Shown here in pieces: positions 1-11,120 of a stretch of 64,000 bases of DNA. The DNA is from Callorhinus ursinus (Eukaryota > Chordata > Mammalia > Carnivora > Otariidae): positions 13,680,924-13,744,923 of the forward strand of contig NW_020312827.1 of assembly GCF_003265705.1 (NCBI RefSeq), read 5' to 3'. How positions within the stretch are numbered: position 1 is the stretch's first letter; every line of letters starts with the position of its first letter. The position numbers and the translations under genes were made by a program. The notes under the pieces are model-generated. The model saw only the letters and a program-made list of their open reading frames with translations. It had not been told where the DNA came from and did no database searches.

Positions 1-825
1 GGCAGGAGTAAATGTGAATGGGGGCAAAAAACCCATTCAGAAGAAAACAATGACAAGTCTTTTAGCAGTTTTCTCTACCTCCTTCCCTCTCCCCCTCCTC
101 CCGCCCCTCGCCCCCTTCCTTCTGCCATTGTGGAGCTTGGGAGTGATGGGCTTCTTTTTTAACTGTAAGGAGAGCAGAGGTTTTTGTTTTTGTTTTTTTT
201 AATCTTAGGATTCTTTTGGGCTAGAAATTGACATGCACACCCCCTTTTCAGCTGATAGAGACACCGAGGCACATAGAAAGACTTTCCCCCCTTTTAAACT
301 TTCCAGCAGAGTCCCTCACTGGAGGGGGGGTGTTCTGGCCAGCTTGGTGAGTTACTCAGGCCCACAGCCCCCTGCACAGCCTTCTGCCTCCCTGCACTTG
401 CTGTGGAGTGGACCCCCGCCGGTCCTGCAGGTGGACTGTTGGACGCAGCAGCTGTGACATCCTTAGGAGGAAGAGAGAAGTCTGGGGAGCCGAAAAATGA
501 GAAAGATCTAAAGATCCCAAGGTCTTCAAGTGTGGTGCTGGCTTCCCTGGCTCTCCCCCACCTCCCCGCCTGTCAGAATCCCACCCTTTTGGTAGACAAC
601 AAGTCAGACAAGGTGCTCTGTTCTGGGCCTGTGGCTGATGAGCCTTGGTACCTCGGGCAGGTCCTTCTGCCATGCACGAGAGGACACACAATGGAGCCAG
701 ACTTGAGAGCCCCATGCATGCTGACCCAGACCAGGACTGGAGCCCACCTCCCGCCCCCCGCCCCCGCCCCCCGCGGGCTGTCCACCTTGGAACCGGGCTC
801 TGAGCAAATCCCAGCAAGTCTCAGA
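1..825. other. Unassigned sequence with C-rich and T-rich patches
   Basis: No repeat family or exon is recognised. The stretch has CT-rich patches near 79-125, T-rich patches near 183-200, and a C-rich block at 746-775. Overlapping frames of 171 codons (plus strand, 403-918) and 153 codons (minus strand, 356-817) run through it. They resemble no family I know and are rich in Pro, Gly and Arg, as expected of chance frames in GC-rich DNA. Confidence 0.5.
750..772 (-). other. G-quadruplex / i-motif candidate
   Basis: On the plus strand, runs of 3, 6, 5 and 6 C are separated by single G residues. The minus strand therefore carries four G-tracts with 1-nt loops, the textbook pattern for a stable parallel G-quadruplex, and the plus strand is a possible i-motif. 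The same block reads as overlapping Sp1-like GC boxes. No promoter is otherwise evident nearby. Confidence 0.6.
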
Positions 826-1022
826 AAGACATGCAGGTTAGAACCTCACCTGGGCTGTGCCATCTTGGACAAGTTACCTGGTCTCTCTGAAGACCTGCCT
901 TTGTCATTCCTTTTGTGACATCACAATACCTACCTCAAAGGAGTTGCTGTAGGCTTTAAATGAAGTGAAAGGGCATATCAGATGCTTATCACTTGTGCCT
1001 GGCCCACAGAAAATCAATGCAT
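826..1022 (+). mobile_element. MIR SINE relic
   Basis: The order of words follows the MIR consensus: a degraded 'gtgccatcttggacaagttacct' type core, then 'ctacctcaaaggagttgctgtagg', then a 'gcctggcccacag' end. This is an ancient tRNA-derived SINE shared by mammals. Boundaries are approximate. Confidence 0.7.
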
Positions 1023-2000
1023 TTTAATTGCTTCTTCCTCACCATTGCCAGACTTTCCTTCTGATAAATGTATAGTTTTGTTTTTGCCCCAGCGGCATAC
1101 CAATGCAGCCCTTGTATAGATATATTTGCAATGTAAGATGCCTTTTTTTACACTTTGTATTCTGATAGTTTCTACAAGATTTAGGATCTATGAAAACCAG
1201 TACTCTTCTTTGAGTTCTCTCTCCCAGTGCTCTAAACAGAACCCTGCATACAGGTGTTACTCAAAAGATATTTATTGATGATTTCTCTTAGCAGAGCACA
1301 GATTATAGAATTGTGCAAAATATTTCTAGCTGCTCAGGATGCCAGAAAAATTGGCCACCTTCCTCGTCTTTACCGTCACAAGGTAAGGGACCTAGGCAGG
1401 TGGGCGGGAGAGGCTCCGCTCCGTAGCCCTTCCCTCTAAAGGTAATTTAGGGATTTTGCAGTGTTAGTGCTTCTGGCTTTCCATCTTCTTATCTGTCTGC
1501 CAGGGCCCTGGTGTACCTCTGGGCATCACAAAGCCTGCGGATTTGGACCAGGTCATTCCTGAAGCCTAAGAGAGCCATCAGGCTACTCTGGGATGGAAAG
1601 GTGGTAAATTCCAGGCTGTTGACTCCAAGTCACCAAATATTGTCAGAGGACTAAACATTTTGCAGCTGCCATAGAAAATGCAAATGGGCTTAAGGTGGTG
1701 CTGGCCAGGAATCGCTCCAGCTTGGTCTCTCATTCACGATTCCTCCCTGAGAAGACGCCTCCCCTGTACACTTCCTGTGGAACAGAGCCCTTGAAAGGTG
1801 AGGCGCTCCGGCTCGGCCTTCCCCTATCATAATGGGAAAAGTTTTCACCACAGGCTGGCCCCAACAGTCCATTGTGCTCATTCTCTAGCAGATACATAAT
1901 CCGTGTTTAAATCTCTTGGCAGTAACTCATTAGTTTCTCCCCCTACATTCTTTTCCTCTTTGATGAGAACAAAGCCCGGCTCCTCCCTGCACCAGATCTT
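1023..2000. other. Unassigned sequence
   Basis: No repeat is recognised by eye. It contains a short candidate exon at 1330-1382 (listed separately). The stretch 1500-1720 looks like old unique DNA with no open frame of note. Confidence 0.4.
1330..1382 (+). other. Weak candidate internal exon
   Basis: The segment is preceded by tatttctag and followed by a good donor, CACAAG|gtaagg. One frame reads through without a stop (residues AAQDARKIGHLPRLYRHK), but the protein matches no family I recognise. The acceptor lacks a long pyrimidine tract, so this may be chance. At 53 nt it would be a small exon. Confidence 0.15.
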
Positions 2001-2005
2001 GCCTT

Positions 2006-2026
2006 TCTCTCTCTCTCTCTCTCTCA

Positions 2027-2080
<54 letters not shown>
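2006..2080. repeat. Compound (CT)n(CA)n microsatellite
   Basis: A CT-rich tract from about 2006 to 2034 passes directly into 24 uninterrupted CA units at 2033-2080. Long pure CA tracts of this kind are usually length-polymorphic in mammals. Confidence 0.95.
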
Positions 2081-2082
<2 letters not shown>

Positions 2083-2089
2083 AAACCTT

Positions 2090-2680
2090 ACTGTTTTATT
2101 TACATCCCTTAGGAAAGAAGTCACCCAAATGGTAGCCTTCCCTACCTGTGAAAAGATGAAGATCTTGTTCTTTGTAACTTGAAAATCTGTGTTCAGAACT
2201 CACAAATACATGGTACCCTGGCTTCTACGGGGGCTGTGCTGGTGATGTACCTCGTGGCCTGACCAGCTCAGGACCCCTTGCTCGAGCAGGTCCTCCTTCC
2301 AGCTCTTTAATGGACTGTGCTAGAGAAAGGAAGCCTTGGACCTATGGTAACTCCAGTGGAATCTTATTAAATCCCTTTGAAGTTCCCTTTTTCCGACACC
2401 ACCCCCTCTTGCCCGCCCCTCTTAGATGTGGCTGTTCTGTCATCAGAGTTGTTGAAGTCAGAGTTAGAGGAAAACCAGCCTGAATTTCTGTAAAACAGCT
2501 CTTTGATACAGAGTAAAGCAAAAATCTATTTCCATCGAGTAGTCTAGACTTACAAGAAATGGGCTAAGGAGGTCCCGCTTTTTAGCAGTATGGGATTATA
2601 AAGAATTTTCAATTCAGTTAGTCCCTCCTGTTGTGAACCCTGAACTGTGGTTTGATTCTGGAATGTGGGTGAGAGGCAGG
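2090..2680. other. Unassigned sequence
   Basis: No repeat family, exon or RNA gene is recognised in this stretch. Confidence 0.4.
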
Positions 2681-2684
2681 ACAC

Positions 2685-2905
2685 CAAGCGTTTATTAAAC
2701 ACCGACCATGTGCCAGGCTTGGCCTAACAGACATCATATATGCAGTCTGTGTAAATTCTTACAGGGCCCAGTGACATTGATTTTTTACTGTCCTGCATTC
2801 GAGAGAACTAGCGCAGAGAGAGGTGTCCTGTGCCCGCTGCTGGCCACGCGGGGACCCGAGCCAGCCTAGTCTCCTTATTCTGACGGCAGAGACTCAGCTC
2901 TTCCG
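2685..2905 (-). mobile_element. MIR SINE relic
   Basis: Read on the plus strand it begins 'gtttattaaacaccgaccatgtgcc' and runs through a degraded 'gagagaggtgtcctgtgcccgctgctgg' segment to 'gactcagctcttcc'. This is the reverse-oriented MIR pattern (tail with 'accatgtgccaggc', then core, then head). It is strongly diverged. Confidence 0.6.
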
Positions 2906-3547
2906 GCCATAATTGGGCATCTTGTGGTCCCTGCCTTCTAACGGAGGTATTCTCCAGCATCTAGTTTTTGAAGAGGTGAGCCTGGAAAAGGAGAAGTGGC
3001 ATGTCACTTTCTCAATGGCATTTTAGGTTTTCATAAAGAGGACAGTACAGATGGAGGCGAGCCTCGTTAGGAGGCCCCTGCAGTAGATCAAGCCATTGAG
3101 GATGAAGGTCTGAAACCGAGGACAGAGAGGAAGGAGCAGAGGCATCTGGAAGGAGATCCGTGGGCTGGGTGGGGGAGTGGGTTCTGACCTGTGTGGATGG
3201 AGGAAGGCATTGTTGAGGGAGATGGGGAGAGACGTGCCTAAGAAGACCACGGGACATACATGTGCGTATGCCGTGTGTGTGTGTGAGGATCGCTTCTGTT
3301 TCAAACAAATATAGACAGGTCAGTGTGGGACGGGAGAAACTCACACAGCATTTCTCAAACTTGAGATTTGGAGATCACTTCCTGATTTCGGAGATTATCT
3401 TTGCTGTTCAATAAGAAACAAGAAATTCCAAGTTCACAGTATTAGCACGTGCCTTGTCCTTAAGGTCCACTCTTAGAGATAATTAGGATTTTGTCTTGCT
3501 TTTTCCTCCAGACCTGCTTAAACAGTCATCCTTGGGAATAAATGGCC
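2906..3547. other. Unassigned sequence
   Basis: No repeat is recognised except a short GT tract around 3273-3286. Minus-strand frames of 110 and 93 codons here overlap each other in different frames and show no family resemblance. Confidence 0.4.
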
Positions 3548-3556
3548 ATACAACTA

Positions 3557-3792
3557 ACTTTTTTTTTTGTTATTTTATTGACTTTTTAATTTTAATTCCA
3601 GTACAGTTAGAATACAGTGTTATAGCACTCGAGGTGTACGATAGAGCGATGCAGCATGTCCACACATCACTCGGTGCTCCTCACAGCAAGTGCCCTCCTC
3701 AGTCACCATCACCTGGGTCCCCCCTCCCCCACCCACCTCCCCTCTGGCTGCCATTAGTTTGTTCTCTGGAGTTAAGAATCTGTATCTTGCTT
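3557..3792 (-). mobile_element. Carnivore L1, 3' end fragment
   Basis: The plus strand starts with a T-run (reverse of the L1 poly-A) and continues with the carnivore L1 3' UTR pattern: 'agtacagttagaatacagtgttatag', then 'ctcctcacagcaagtgccctcctcag', then the C-rich 'cacccacctcccctctggc'. It is 5'-truncated. The fragment is flanked by a 9-bp direct repeat, atacaacta, at 3548-3556 and 3793-3801, which looks like its target-site duplication. Confidence 0.85.
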
Positions 3793-3882
3793 ATACAACT
3801 ATCTTTTAATCATTTTTTATGTGTAATTTTTTAAAAAAATATGTCTGTGGGGAGATCTGACAGGGGCTAACTGCCTTTTGGG

Positions 3883-3911
3883 TTTTTTGTTTTTTGTTTT
3901 TTGTTTTTTTG
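3883..3911. repeat. (GTTTTTT)n tract
   Basis: About four near-perfect units of G followed by six or seven T. It may derive from the tail of an old retroposon, but no body was identified beside it. Confidence 0.85.
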
Positions 3912-4514
3912 GTCCTTGTTAAATATATTTTGTTAATGTTCTTAAAAAAAAAAAAACCAACCACTGGCCTGAACCTTTTAATATGTATGGACTCGGTAAA
4001 TATTTGTCAAATAAAATGAATACATGCAATTATCATCCTTTATTTGACATTGAAGTCATAAAATGGGTTAAAGACACAGGATTAATGTTATTTTGTCAAA
4101 GAATAAGCCATGAGGATTCTTCCCAAAATACCTGACCAGTTCTGGTTGACTCAAGTATTATCAAACTAAGCTGTAAATAGCTCTCAGAACAGTGCTCTGG
4201 AACTGCATATTTGCTAAGGCAAGACTTAGGTTATAGGGACTGGTGAGCCCTGCTGGTCATTTTGGTTTGTATGTGCCAGGTCGGACGGACTGCTTGGTGG
4301 CAAAATGCCACATGGGAGGATGTTTTCAGTAATCTAAAAAGGTGTGGGAATGATGCTCCAGTTTGAGAGAATCAGCTGAAATTAATGTGCTATGCCACTG
4401 AGCTGTTCGCAATTAATCTTGGAAAATTTGGTTTTAACAACATCTTCAGATCAGCATTAAGGGAATAAGGGGTAGGGTATCAGAATTCAGAATCACTAGA
4501 GAAGCTTTTAAGAA
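3912..4514. other. Unassigned AT-rich sequence
   Basis: No repeat family or exon is recognised. A run of A lies near 3943-3955. Confidence 0.4.
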
Positions 4515-4622
4515 ATTATACAGGATGTTGATGGTGGAGGAGGCTGTATGTGTTGGGGGGACTTTCCACTCAACTTGCTGTGCACATTAAAGCTCTCTGA
4601 AAAATTAAGTTGATTATTTTCT
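4515..4622 (+). mobile_element. Old L1M 3' UTR end
   Basis: The words 'aggatgttgatggtggaggaggctg', 'ccactcaacttgctgtg' and 'aaagctctctgaaaaattaag' follow the end of old mammalian L1M 3' UTRs (ME/MC/MD types). Only the last ~100 bp remain. Subfamily was not assigned. Confidence 0.6.
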
Positions 4623-5446
4623 TTTAAATTTATGGAGCGTCAGATGTAGTATTTAAAATTACTGCCTTAGGAGCTCTGGTTGCTATGGGGCATATTTGCT
4701 TCCCGCAGTAGAGTGAATAGGAAAATCATGTTGAGAATTACTGTCCTATATCATAAAATGTTGGAGCAGAAAATAACCAAAAATCACCCAGTTTAGTGTT
4801 CCCCAATTGGGTACTACAGCGAACAGTTTTCAGAGATGTTAGGGCTTTACTTTTGAGTTAAAAATGAAGTTTTCCATGGTCAGTAAGTTTGGGAAATGAA
4901 ACTTTGGGAAATTATAACTTCTTTGTGGTGAGGTAATTCAGATGTTTCCCACACTTTATTGAACAAACGCTTTTGGGGGGCGGGGCACACTTACCAACAT
5001 AGCCCAAGGAACACCAGTTTGGGAACAAGTAACTTCAAATAAGGGTGTTACAAAAGTATGTGGGTCACCACTCGATAATGGGTTGTGAAATCAATTTAGG
5101 GGTTGCAACCATCCTTTTTTTTAAACAAAAAATAACAGAATAGCATAGAAAATACCAGAGCGCTTTGCACATAGGGTGGTAAATGTCATTTTGTGAAACT
5201 TTGTTTCAGTTATATATGTGGGTTTGTGTGTACTCAGTCATAATGAGAACTCTATTTCTTACTGTAGATGATGACCAAAAAAATGTTTGGAAAACACCAG
5301 TGTAACAATTCCTCAATTTTACAAGGAAAACACGGAAATGGGTGTCAGGATCACGTGGGGAGTCAGGGACAGAGTCTAACCAAGTCTACTCTTACTCTCT
5401 CCCACCTACGCCAGGGCGCCGCCAAATCCACACATCATCCCTTTTA
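4623..5446. other. Unassigned sequence with a possible old MITE
   Basis: The segment around 5040-5120 (a 'gtgggtcac...aatgggttgtgaaatcaattta...' pattern) resembles an old hAT-type MITE common in mammals. I could not fix its ends. The rest is unassigned. Confidence 0.35.
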
Positions 5447-5925
5447 AAAAGCAGCATTGATGGAAACAATGCAAATATTCATCAGCAGATGAATGGATAA
5501 ACAAAATCTAGTTTGTATGGACCATGGAATACTATTCAGCCTTAACAAGAAATGGAATTCTGAAACCTGCTACAACATGGCCAGACCTTGACTTTATGCT
5601 CAGCGGCGTAAGTCCGACACAAAAGGACAGGTGTTGTGTGAGTCCACTTGGATGAGGTCCTTTGAATAGGCAAACTCATAGAGACAGAAAGTAGATTAGA
5701 GGTTGCCAGGGACGGAGGAGAGGGGAGAGAGGAGTCAGTGTTGCCGGAGGACAGAGTTTCAGTTCAGAATGATGAAAAAGTTCTGGAGGCGGATGGTGCC
5801 GATGGCTTCACAGCACTGTGAATGTACTCCAAGCTGCAGAATTGCACACTTAAAAAATGGTTAAAATGGCAACTTTTATGTTATGGCTATTTTATCACAA
5901 TAATAATGTTTAAAAGAACCGAGCC
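5447..5925 (+). mobile_element. L1M 3' end (ORF2 terminus plus 3' UTR)
   Basis: It contains 'aatactattcagcc' from the end of L1 ORF2, then 'gaggttgccagggacggagg', 'gatgaaaaagttctggaggcggatgg', 'gaatgtactccaagctgcagaattgcacactta' and a final 'ggctattttatcacaataa'. This order is that of old L1M elements on the plus strand. No intact reading frame remains. Confidence 0.85.
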
Positions 5926-7005
5926 CCAAAAGAATAATAATAGTTGATGATAAAAGCAACACAGCGTTTCTTTCAGACAGACCTTATTTTATGTTCTAAC
6001 CTCCGTTCATTCCTTCGGACCTCCCCGTGTGCATGTCTGGGCCCAGGCGCCGAGGATCCTGGGGCAAACAGTGAGGGCTCCCTGCTCCCAGGATTCCCTG
6101 GCGCAGGGTGTGGCCACGGGTGACCCTGATTCTAGAATGCCTGGCAGGTGACAACAGCTAACATTTCCATAGGTGATGCATTTTACAGCAGCGAGTCACG
6201 CTTAGCATGTGACCTTTCCTGTGCTAATAGCTCTGATTTTCCAACTGCAACATTTGGATAAACCGACAATTTGCTTTTTGGAAGGTCAGGCAGAAACATA
6301 TTTCATGGTTTTTCTCATGGTTTCACCCTTTCATCAGTTGGTCATGAGCCCCGACCTGGAGGCAAATAGCCTTTTCTTGCTTTGCTTCTGCCTCTGTCTT
6401 CCCAAGACCTCCAGGTTTGCTGCAAATAGCAATTTGAGAGCCATGCTACTACCCACAAGCTGGTCATAGTGATTCCTACCGTGTCCACTCTCTGCTCTGG
6501 CTTCACATGTCTGCGTACGAAAATCTGAAGAGTCAGGGTGAACCAGAAACGAGTGTGAGAGTAGCTGGGTGGTGGAGAATGGTTGTGCGTTTCTTCCTTG
6601 GAGCCGACAGGGTTTTGAAACCCCTAATGCAAGGCAGTTTCTGCCCATAAAATTTGCAACAGCTGGGAGTCGCCCCTCGGCTCTGTTTGAGGACTTTGGA
6701 GCTTTCTTACCCATCAGGCAGGCCCCCTTGTGTGTCCAGTCCCCACACAGGTATTGACAAACAGCAGGTCTCTGCTTGCAGCTTCCCTGTTGGGATCTCT
6801 GCAGGCCTCAAGCTGGCATCCACAGTAAAGGAAACCTGGAGAAAAATGCGTCTTACTTGACCAGTGAAGATATTTAACTTGGTTTACTGGAAGCTCAGGG
6901 AGAGCTTCAGAAGCATGGCTGGTGGAATCTTCCTGAATGGGGGCAACACATCATGATAACGATCTCAAAACCCTTAGCATGATCTTGTGAGTTGGAAGTA
7001 TAACT
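5926..7005. other. Unassigned sequence
   Basis: No repeat is recognised. A minus-strand frame of 126 codons (6334-6714) and a plus frame of 86 codons (6209-6469) were examined. Neither resembles a known family nor has splice signals at sensible places. Confidence 0.4.
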
Positions 7006-7198
7006 CAGGGTTTCTCTGCCTTGGCACTGTTGACATTTGGGGGTAGGTAATTCTTTGTTGCGGGGCTGCCCTGTGCATTGGAGGATGTTTAGCAACATCC
7101 CTGGCCTCTACCCACCAGACGCCAGTAGCCTCCCCCAACTTGTGATGATCAAAAACGTCCCCTCGGGGGCAAAATCACCCCTGGCTGAGAGCCAGTGG
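7006..7198 (-). mobile_element. MER5-type hAT-Charlie MITE
   Basis: It runs from cagggtttctct to agagccagtg with an internal 'gacatttgggggtaggtaattctttgttg', 'gtgcattggaggatgtttagcaacatcc' and 'ggcctctacccaccagacgccagtagc'. This is a short non-autonomous hAT element, probably MER5A. A second copy lies in the opposite orientation at 38165-38379. The subfamily name is from memory. Confidence 0.8.
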
Positions 7199-7794
7199 CA
7201 AGCTCCAAGTACCTTCTGCTGTGTTCTGAGTTTTAGCTGTTGAGGACTTTGTCATGGCCGGATGATGTAAGCTATTTATTTCATTCCTGTGTCTTTCTCT
7301 CCCACATCTAAGTGGAGGATGATAACCTGCTCTTCATCTTATTAAATGGCCATGATATGGTCACTTCTATTGAGCTCCCCTCCTTATAGTGGTAAGAGTT
7401 GTTTGAGATCATGGGATTCTTTGTGTTTTCCTTACTTGTCACAGAGCCCTAAATGGATTCCCAAGTTCCATCTTCCAAAACGCAAAGCATCCATTTTTCT
7501 TTCCCTAGGCTGGAGTAGCTGGATGTTTCTTTATCCATTCATCCAGTGTTGCTGGAGCTCCCGTGTGCCATGCTTTGTGCAAGTCACTTGGGACACTTCG
7601 ATGACTGAGCCAGGTTTCCTGTCACACTCTAGTTAGAAAGACGGACTTATAAATAAATCTAATGTAACGTGAGGATTGTTTCTGTTACCTATACAAAGGG
7701 CAGTGGTTTAACTTCCCTGCATATTTTGAAACTCTTCCCAAGTCTGAAGAAACAAGCACAGTTAATGACTATTTCAGGAAGTGTTAGCATGCAG
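7199..7794. other. Unassigned sequence
   Basis: Possibly a scrap of L2 near 7530-7625 ('ttatccattcatccagtgttgctggagc'). Otherwise nothing is recognised. Confidence 0.35.
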
Positions 7795-7965
7795 TCTGAG
7801 GGAGCACTGCTCTGGGAGTCGGAAAACTTGGGGTTTTTTATGTTGACACTGGCTCTGATTAGCTGTGGGCCCTTATCCATGTCACTTCATCTTTCTGGTT
7901 TGTAAAACAATATGTATGGTTTACATCATCTCTGAGGTCCCTTCTGACTCCAGCAGTCTGTGCTT
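7795..7965 (+). mobile_element. MIR-family SINE relic
   Basis: The pattern 'ctgggagtcggaaaacttggg', 'gattagctgtgggcccttatccatgtcacttcatctttctgg' and 'aggtcccttctgactccagcagtctgtg' fits MIR/MIR3 on the plus strand. Confidence 0.65.
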
Positions 7966-10029
7966 ATTATAATAACAACCATATTATAATTATTAAATAT
8001 CATTGTGATATATTTTAGTGCTAGGAACCTCATGATGAGCCAGTCTTTGTGAGGAGGATTTATTGTAAGTTTTTAAATGCGTTCCTGCTCATTTGTGCCT
8101 GCTGAGGAGACTTGGCCAACTCTGGTAAGGTCAGAAGCCTTTCCAACGCTTCGAGGCCCCATTTAAGGGGTAGACCAGCAGTCTGAAAGATTGAAACAGA
8201 TGTTTTGCCCTGAAGCTCCATAAGAAAGATACTATTTCTAAACAGACCCGTCAACTTTGGAGGGCTTCTTTTCTCAAAGCTTTTTGGGAGGTAAGGTAGG
8301 TGCTTTTTACCTGTATCTTTCTGTTTACCTCCAGAATTACATAAACTCATTAGGTAGAGGTTATTCATTCCCTCTGTGCCTGAAGCTGTACATTTAAGTT
8401 TGCTGTCCAATTTAAACCTTGTCTTCACATCTGTCACTTCTGGATCCTGTAAGCTCCATCCCCGGGTTACCAGGGCTGGTAGCCTCAGGGATGGCTGTAG
8501 GCAAGCTCGTGGCAAGGGATGCCCAGTCGGGGATAAGATCTGTAGTCCTATGCATGTTATGTAATAACGGGAGAGAAATATTTGGAGCATTCTTCTTTCT
8601 TCAAGACACTTAGCATCCTTATTAACATTTCAGTGATGGTCTTGCAGATAAATCTCACCTCCATTAAGAAACCATCATGTGATCTTTCACTGCCCATCCG
8701 AAAAGATTTCCTCAATCACCTGAATGATACTTGGCAGATATTGCCTTATATTATGGTCCTGTGTGTTCATGTGCCATTTCTCTTAGAAGATTGTAATGAT
8801 CTCCTAGAGCTGTGATTGTGTTTAACCACCTGGAAAGACCCCACAATCCGGGTCAGGCTGTGTGTGCACGCATGTGTATTGGATACCTGGTTAACGTTGG
8901 GGGAATGAATTGATGGATCACAGTGTCAGGCGCTGGGAAGCACTCAATAAATAGTTGTAGAATTGGACTGAATTGTAAGTGTTTAAATATTTCACAGTTC
9001 TCTAGTCTTCCTGCTTTATGCCACTTACTGCAGGTTAGGAAATAAGATGAAGCTGTGTGTAGGCACCTAAAGAGTGAAAAGTGGTTGCTGGTTATCTGAA
9101 GAGCTTGTAGAGCTTTTAGCTGTTGTACAGTTCTCATTCTTTTGGTTTTTTTTTTTTTAGCAGTGTTTACTATTTCTTGCTATTATGCACACTAATACAG
9201 AAATTTAATTAGACCCTTTCTTTTCAATTAATTGTTACGGCCCTGTTTGTTTGCTCTCTCGACAGAGCCTATGTTGTGGGAACAAGAGAGATCAATTTGC
9301 TATCACAAAATTCATTACTTGTGACTGAAGTCCAGTGTGCCTGTGAGGGTATGCTCCACTCATGGTGACTTCTCAGGCAGTTGGAGGAGTGTAGATTGTG
9401 AAATGGGCAAGTGTTCGAGTAACTTAAGAGACAGGATCTTTTTGAGCCAAGAGGAGTTGTGATTTGGTCATTGGCCTTCTCAGAACAACACAGGCAGCAA
9501 AATGAAAATTCTGGACAGCTCATGAGATTGAAAATATACATGCTTCTTATTTGTGTCTCATTGTTGAATATTTAAGTATCTAGAGAGTTGAAATTAGGCA
9601 TAGAATATGTACAGGGTTCTGGCTTAGGAAAGGTATTTGCTTTGATAGTATCTATAAATGAAGGTGTGTGTTAGGAAGGCAGGGGTCTCTAGTTTTGTTC
9701 CTTTTTTACCCCCAGGACCCACACAATGCCTGGCACAGCTGTTCAGTAAATAATCGTTGAATGAGAATTCATGAGATAAATAGCTTGTTTTGCTTTTGAT
9801 CATTGATTAAAGTGTTTTCTGGATTAAAGGTTCTCTGTGACCGTGTCTCTTCATCTGCATGAATAATGTCTTGCATGGGGCTGTTTTTCAGTCTTGGGAG
9901 ATACTACCACACCTGTCTTCAGGAGCTCTAGCTACCGTATCTAACTTGGCAGGGCAGGGGGCTGGGTCTGGGCCTTGAGAGTCATAAGTAATGCCCAGCG
10001 TGGTTTCCACAGCCCCCAAGGACAGAGCG
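7966..10029. other. Mostly unassigned sequence
   Basis: Short L2/MIR3-like tails may be present at about 8895-8965 ('aagcactcaataaatagttg') and 9700-9765 ('acaatgcctggcacagctgttcagtaaa'). A 13-T run is at about 9146-9158. A minus-strand open frame of 176 codons spans 8060-8590 and is treated as chance. Confidence 0.4.
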
Positions 10030-10225
10030 TGAACTTGGCAGCCACACACACCTAGCACCAAGCAGTCTGCTGCCATTACCAGCTCTGCGACTCGAGGGGA
10101 GGTAGCGAAGCCTCCGCTCTTGTCTATTTACTCATCTGTAAAGCTGAGCCGGTAATACCTGCTTTCCAGGATGGGTGGCAGATCTCAAGTGACATAGTAG
10201 GTAATGTCCCTTACAGAAAGATATT
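10030..10225 (+). mobile_element. MIR SINE relic
   Basis: The core 'ccattaccagctctgcgactcgaggg' is followed by 'ctcatctgtaaagctgagccggtaatacctgc' and 'aagatattcaataactgtg'. This is the head-to-tail order of MIR on the plus strand. Confidence 0.75.
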
Positions 10226-10457
10226 CAATAACTGTGTCCATTTGCAGTTCCTTTACCTTCTAGCAGCATGTTCCTTTTATGGATATAGTGGTTTTCCACT
10301 CTGCTCCGTACTGAATGGTTTACCTCTTACTCTTGTGTGAAATGAGGAGTATGAGAGAAAGGACCCAGTAGCCTGAGTTCCTTGGTGCCTCAGGGAATCT
10401 TTGATACAGTGCAGAGTTAGCAGTCAAAGCACGCGTGCAGAAAGACTCATCCTGTGT

Positions 10458-10471
10458 GGGGGGGGGGGGGG
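10458..10471. repeat. Poly-G run (14 G)
   Basis: Fourteen consecutive G on the plus strand, immediately after tgtgt. It is prone to sequencing error and length variation, and can form a quadruplex. Confidence 0.95.
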
Positions 10472-10498
10472 TGAATGAGGGAATAAGAGCTCTGGGAG

Positions 10499-10703
10499 CA
10501 GCGCCATCCAGTATAGAACTTCTCGTGATGGTGGAAAATGTTCTCTGTCTGCACTGTCTGATGCACAGCCACTGGCCACATGGTGGCCACTGAGCACTTG
10601 AGATGTGTCCAGTTTGAAGGAGGAGCTGAATTCTTAATTTCATTTAATTTTCATTTGACTGAACTAATCACATCGGACAAACAAGGAGTGCATTGGATAG
10701 CAG
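10499..10703 (+). mobile_element. hAT-type MITE (MER3/MER5-like)
   Basis: It begins cagcgccatccagtatagaac, continues 'tggtggaaaatgttc', 'ggccacatggtggccactgagcacttgagatgtg', then an AT-rich centre, and ends near attggatagcag. The ends are roughly inverted, as in hAT-Charlie MITEs of the 'cagtgctgtccaatag' kind. The exact subfamily is uncertain. Confidence 0.65.
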
Positions 10704-10818
10704 GGCTCTGGGGCCTGCCTGTGGCTCAAGGGCTTATGGTCTGCTTTTCCCAGGAGCTTGTGAGAAATGCAAAATCTCAGACATCACCTCTAATCTACTG
10801 GGTCAGAGCCTGCTTTTT

Positions 10819-10920
10819 GGGGGTGCCTGGCTGGCTCCGTCAGACCACTTGATTCTTGATCTTGGGATTGTGAGGTCGAGTCCCACGTTGGGTGTAGAGA
10901 TAACAAAAAGAACCTTTAAA
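10819..10920 (+). mobile_element. Can-SINE, short type
   Basis: The tRNA-Lys-derived head 'gggtgcctggctggctccgtcag' is followed by 'gaggtcgagtcccacgttgggtgtagag' and an A-rich tail. It lacks the long CT-rich body of the other copies, so it belongs to a shorter Can-SINE subfamily. It was inserted before its neighbour, which sits in its tail. Confidence 0.9.
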
Positions 10921-10929
10921 AAAAAAAAC

Positions 10930-11120
10930 ACGATTTATTTATTTTAGAGAGAGTGCACAAGCCGGGGGGGGGGGTGGCAGGGGGAGAGGGAGAGAATCTT
11001 AAGCAGACTCCTCGCTGAGCATGTAGCCTGAAGTGGGGCTCCATCTCACGACCCTGAGATCATGACCTCAGCTGAAACCAAGAGCTGGACACTTAACAGA
11101 CTGAGCCACCCAGGCGCCCC
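10930..11120 (-). mobile_element. Can-SINE, long type
   Basis: The plus strand reads as the reverse of a Can-SINE: 'gatttatttattttagagagag', a G-rich patch with a run of G, 'aatcttaagcagactcc', 'gatcatgacctcagc' and 'gagccacccaggcgcccc'. It is tail-to-tail with the preceding SINE. Flanking aaaagaacct-like sequence (10906-10915 and 11121-11131) may be its target duplication. Confidence 0.92.

Noticed and set aside
356..918. 171- and 153-codon frames on opposite strands
   Set aside because: They overlap each other in GC-rich DNA, have low-complexity composition, and no homology is recognised.
1878..2112. Frames encoding Cys-Val or Thr-His repeats
   Set aside because: They are translations of the CA/CT microsatellite.
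8060..8590. 176-codon minus-strand open frame
   Set aside because: No family resemblance or convincing splice sites. One frame of this size is expected by chance in 64 kb.
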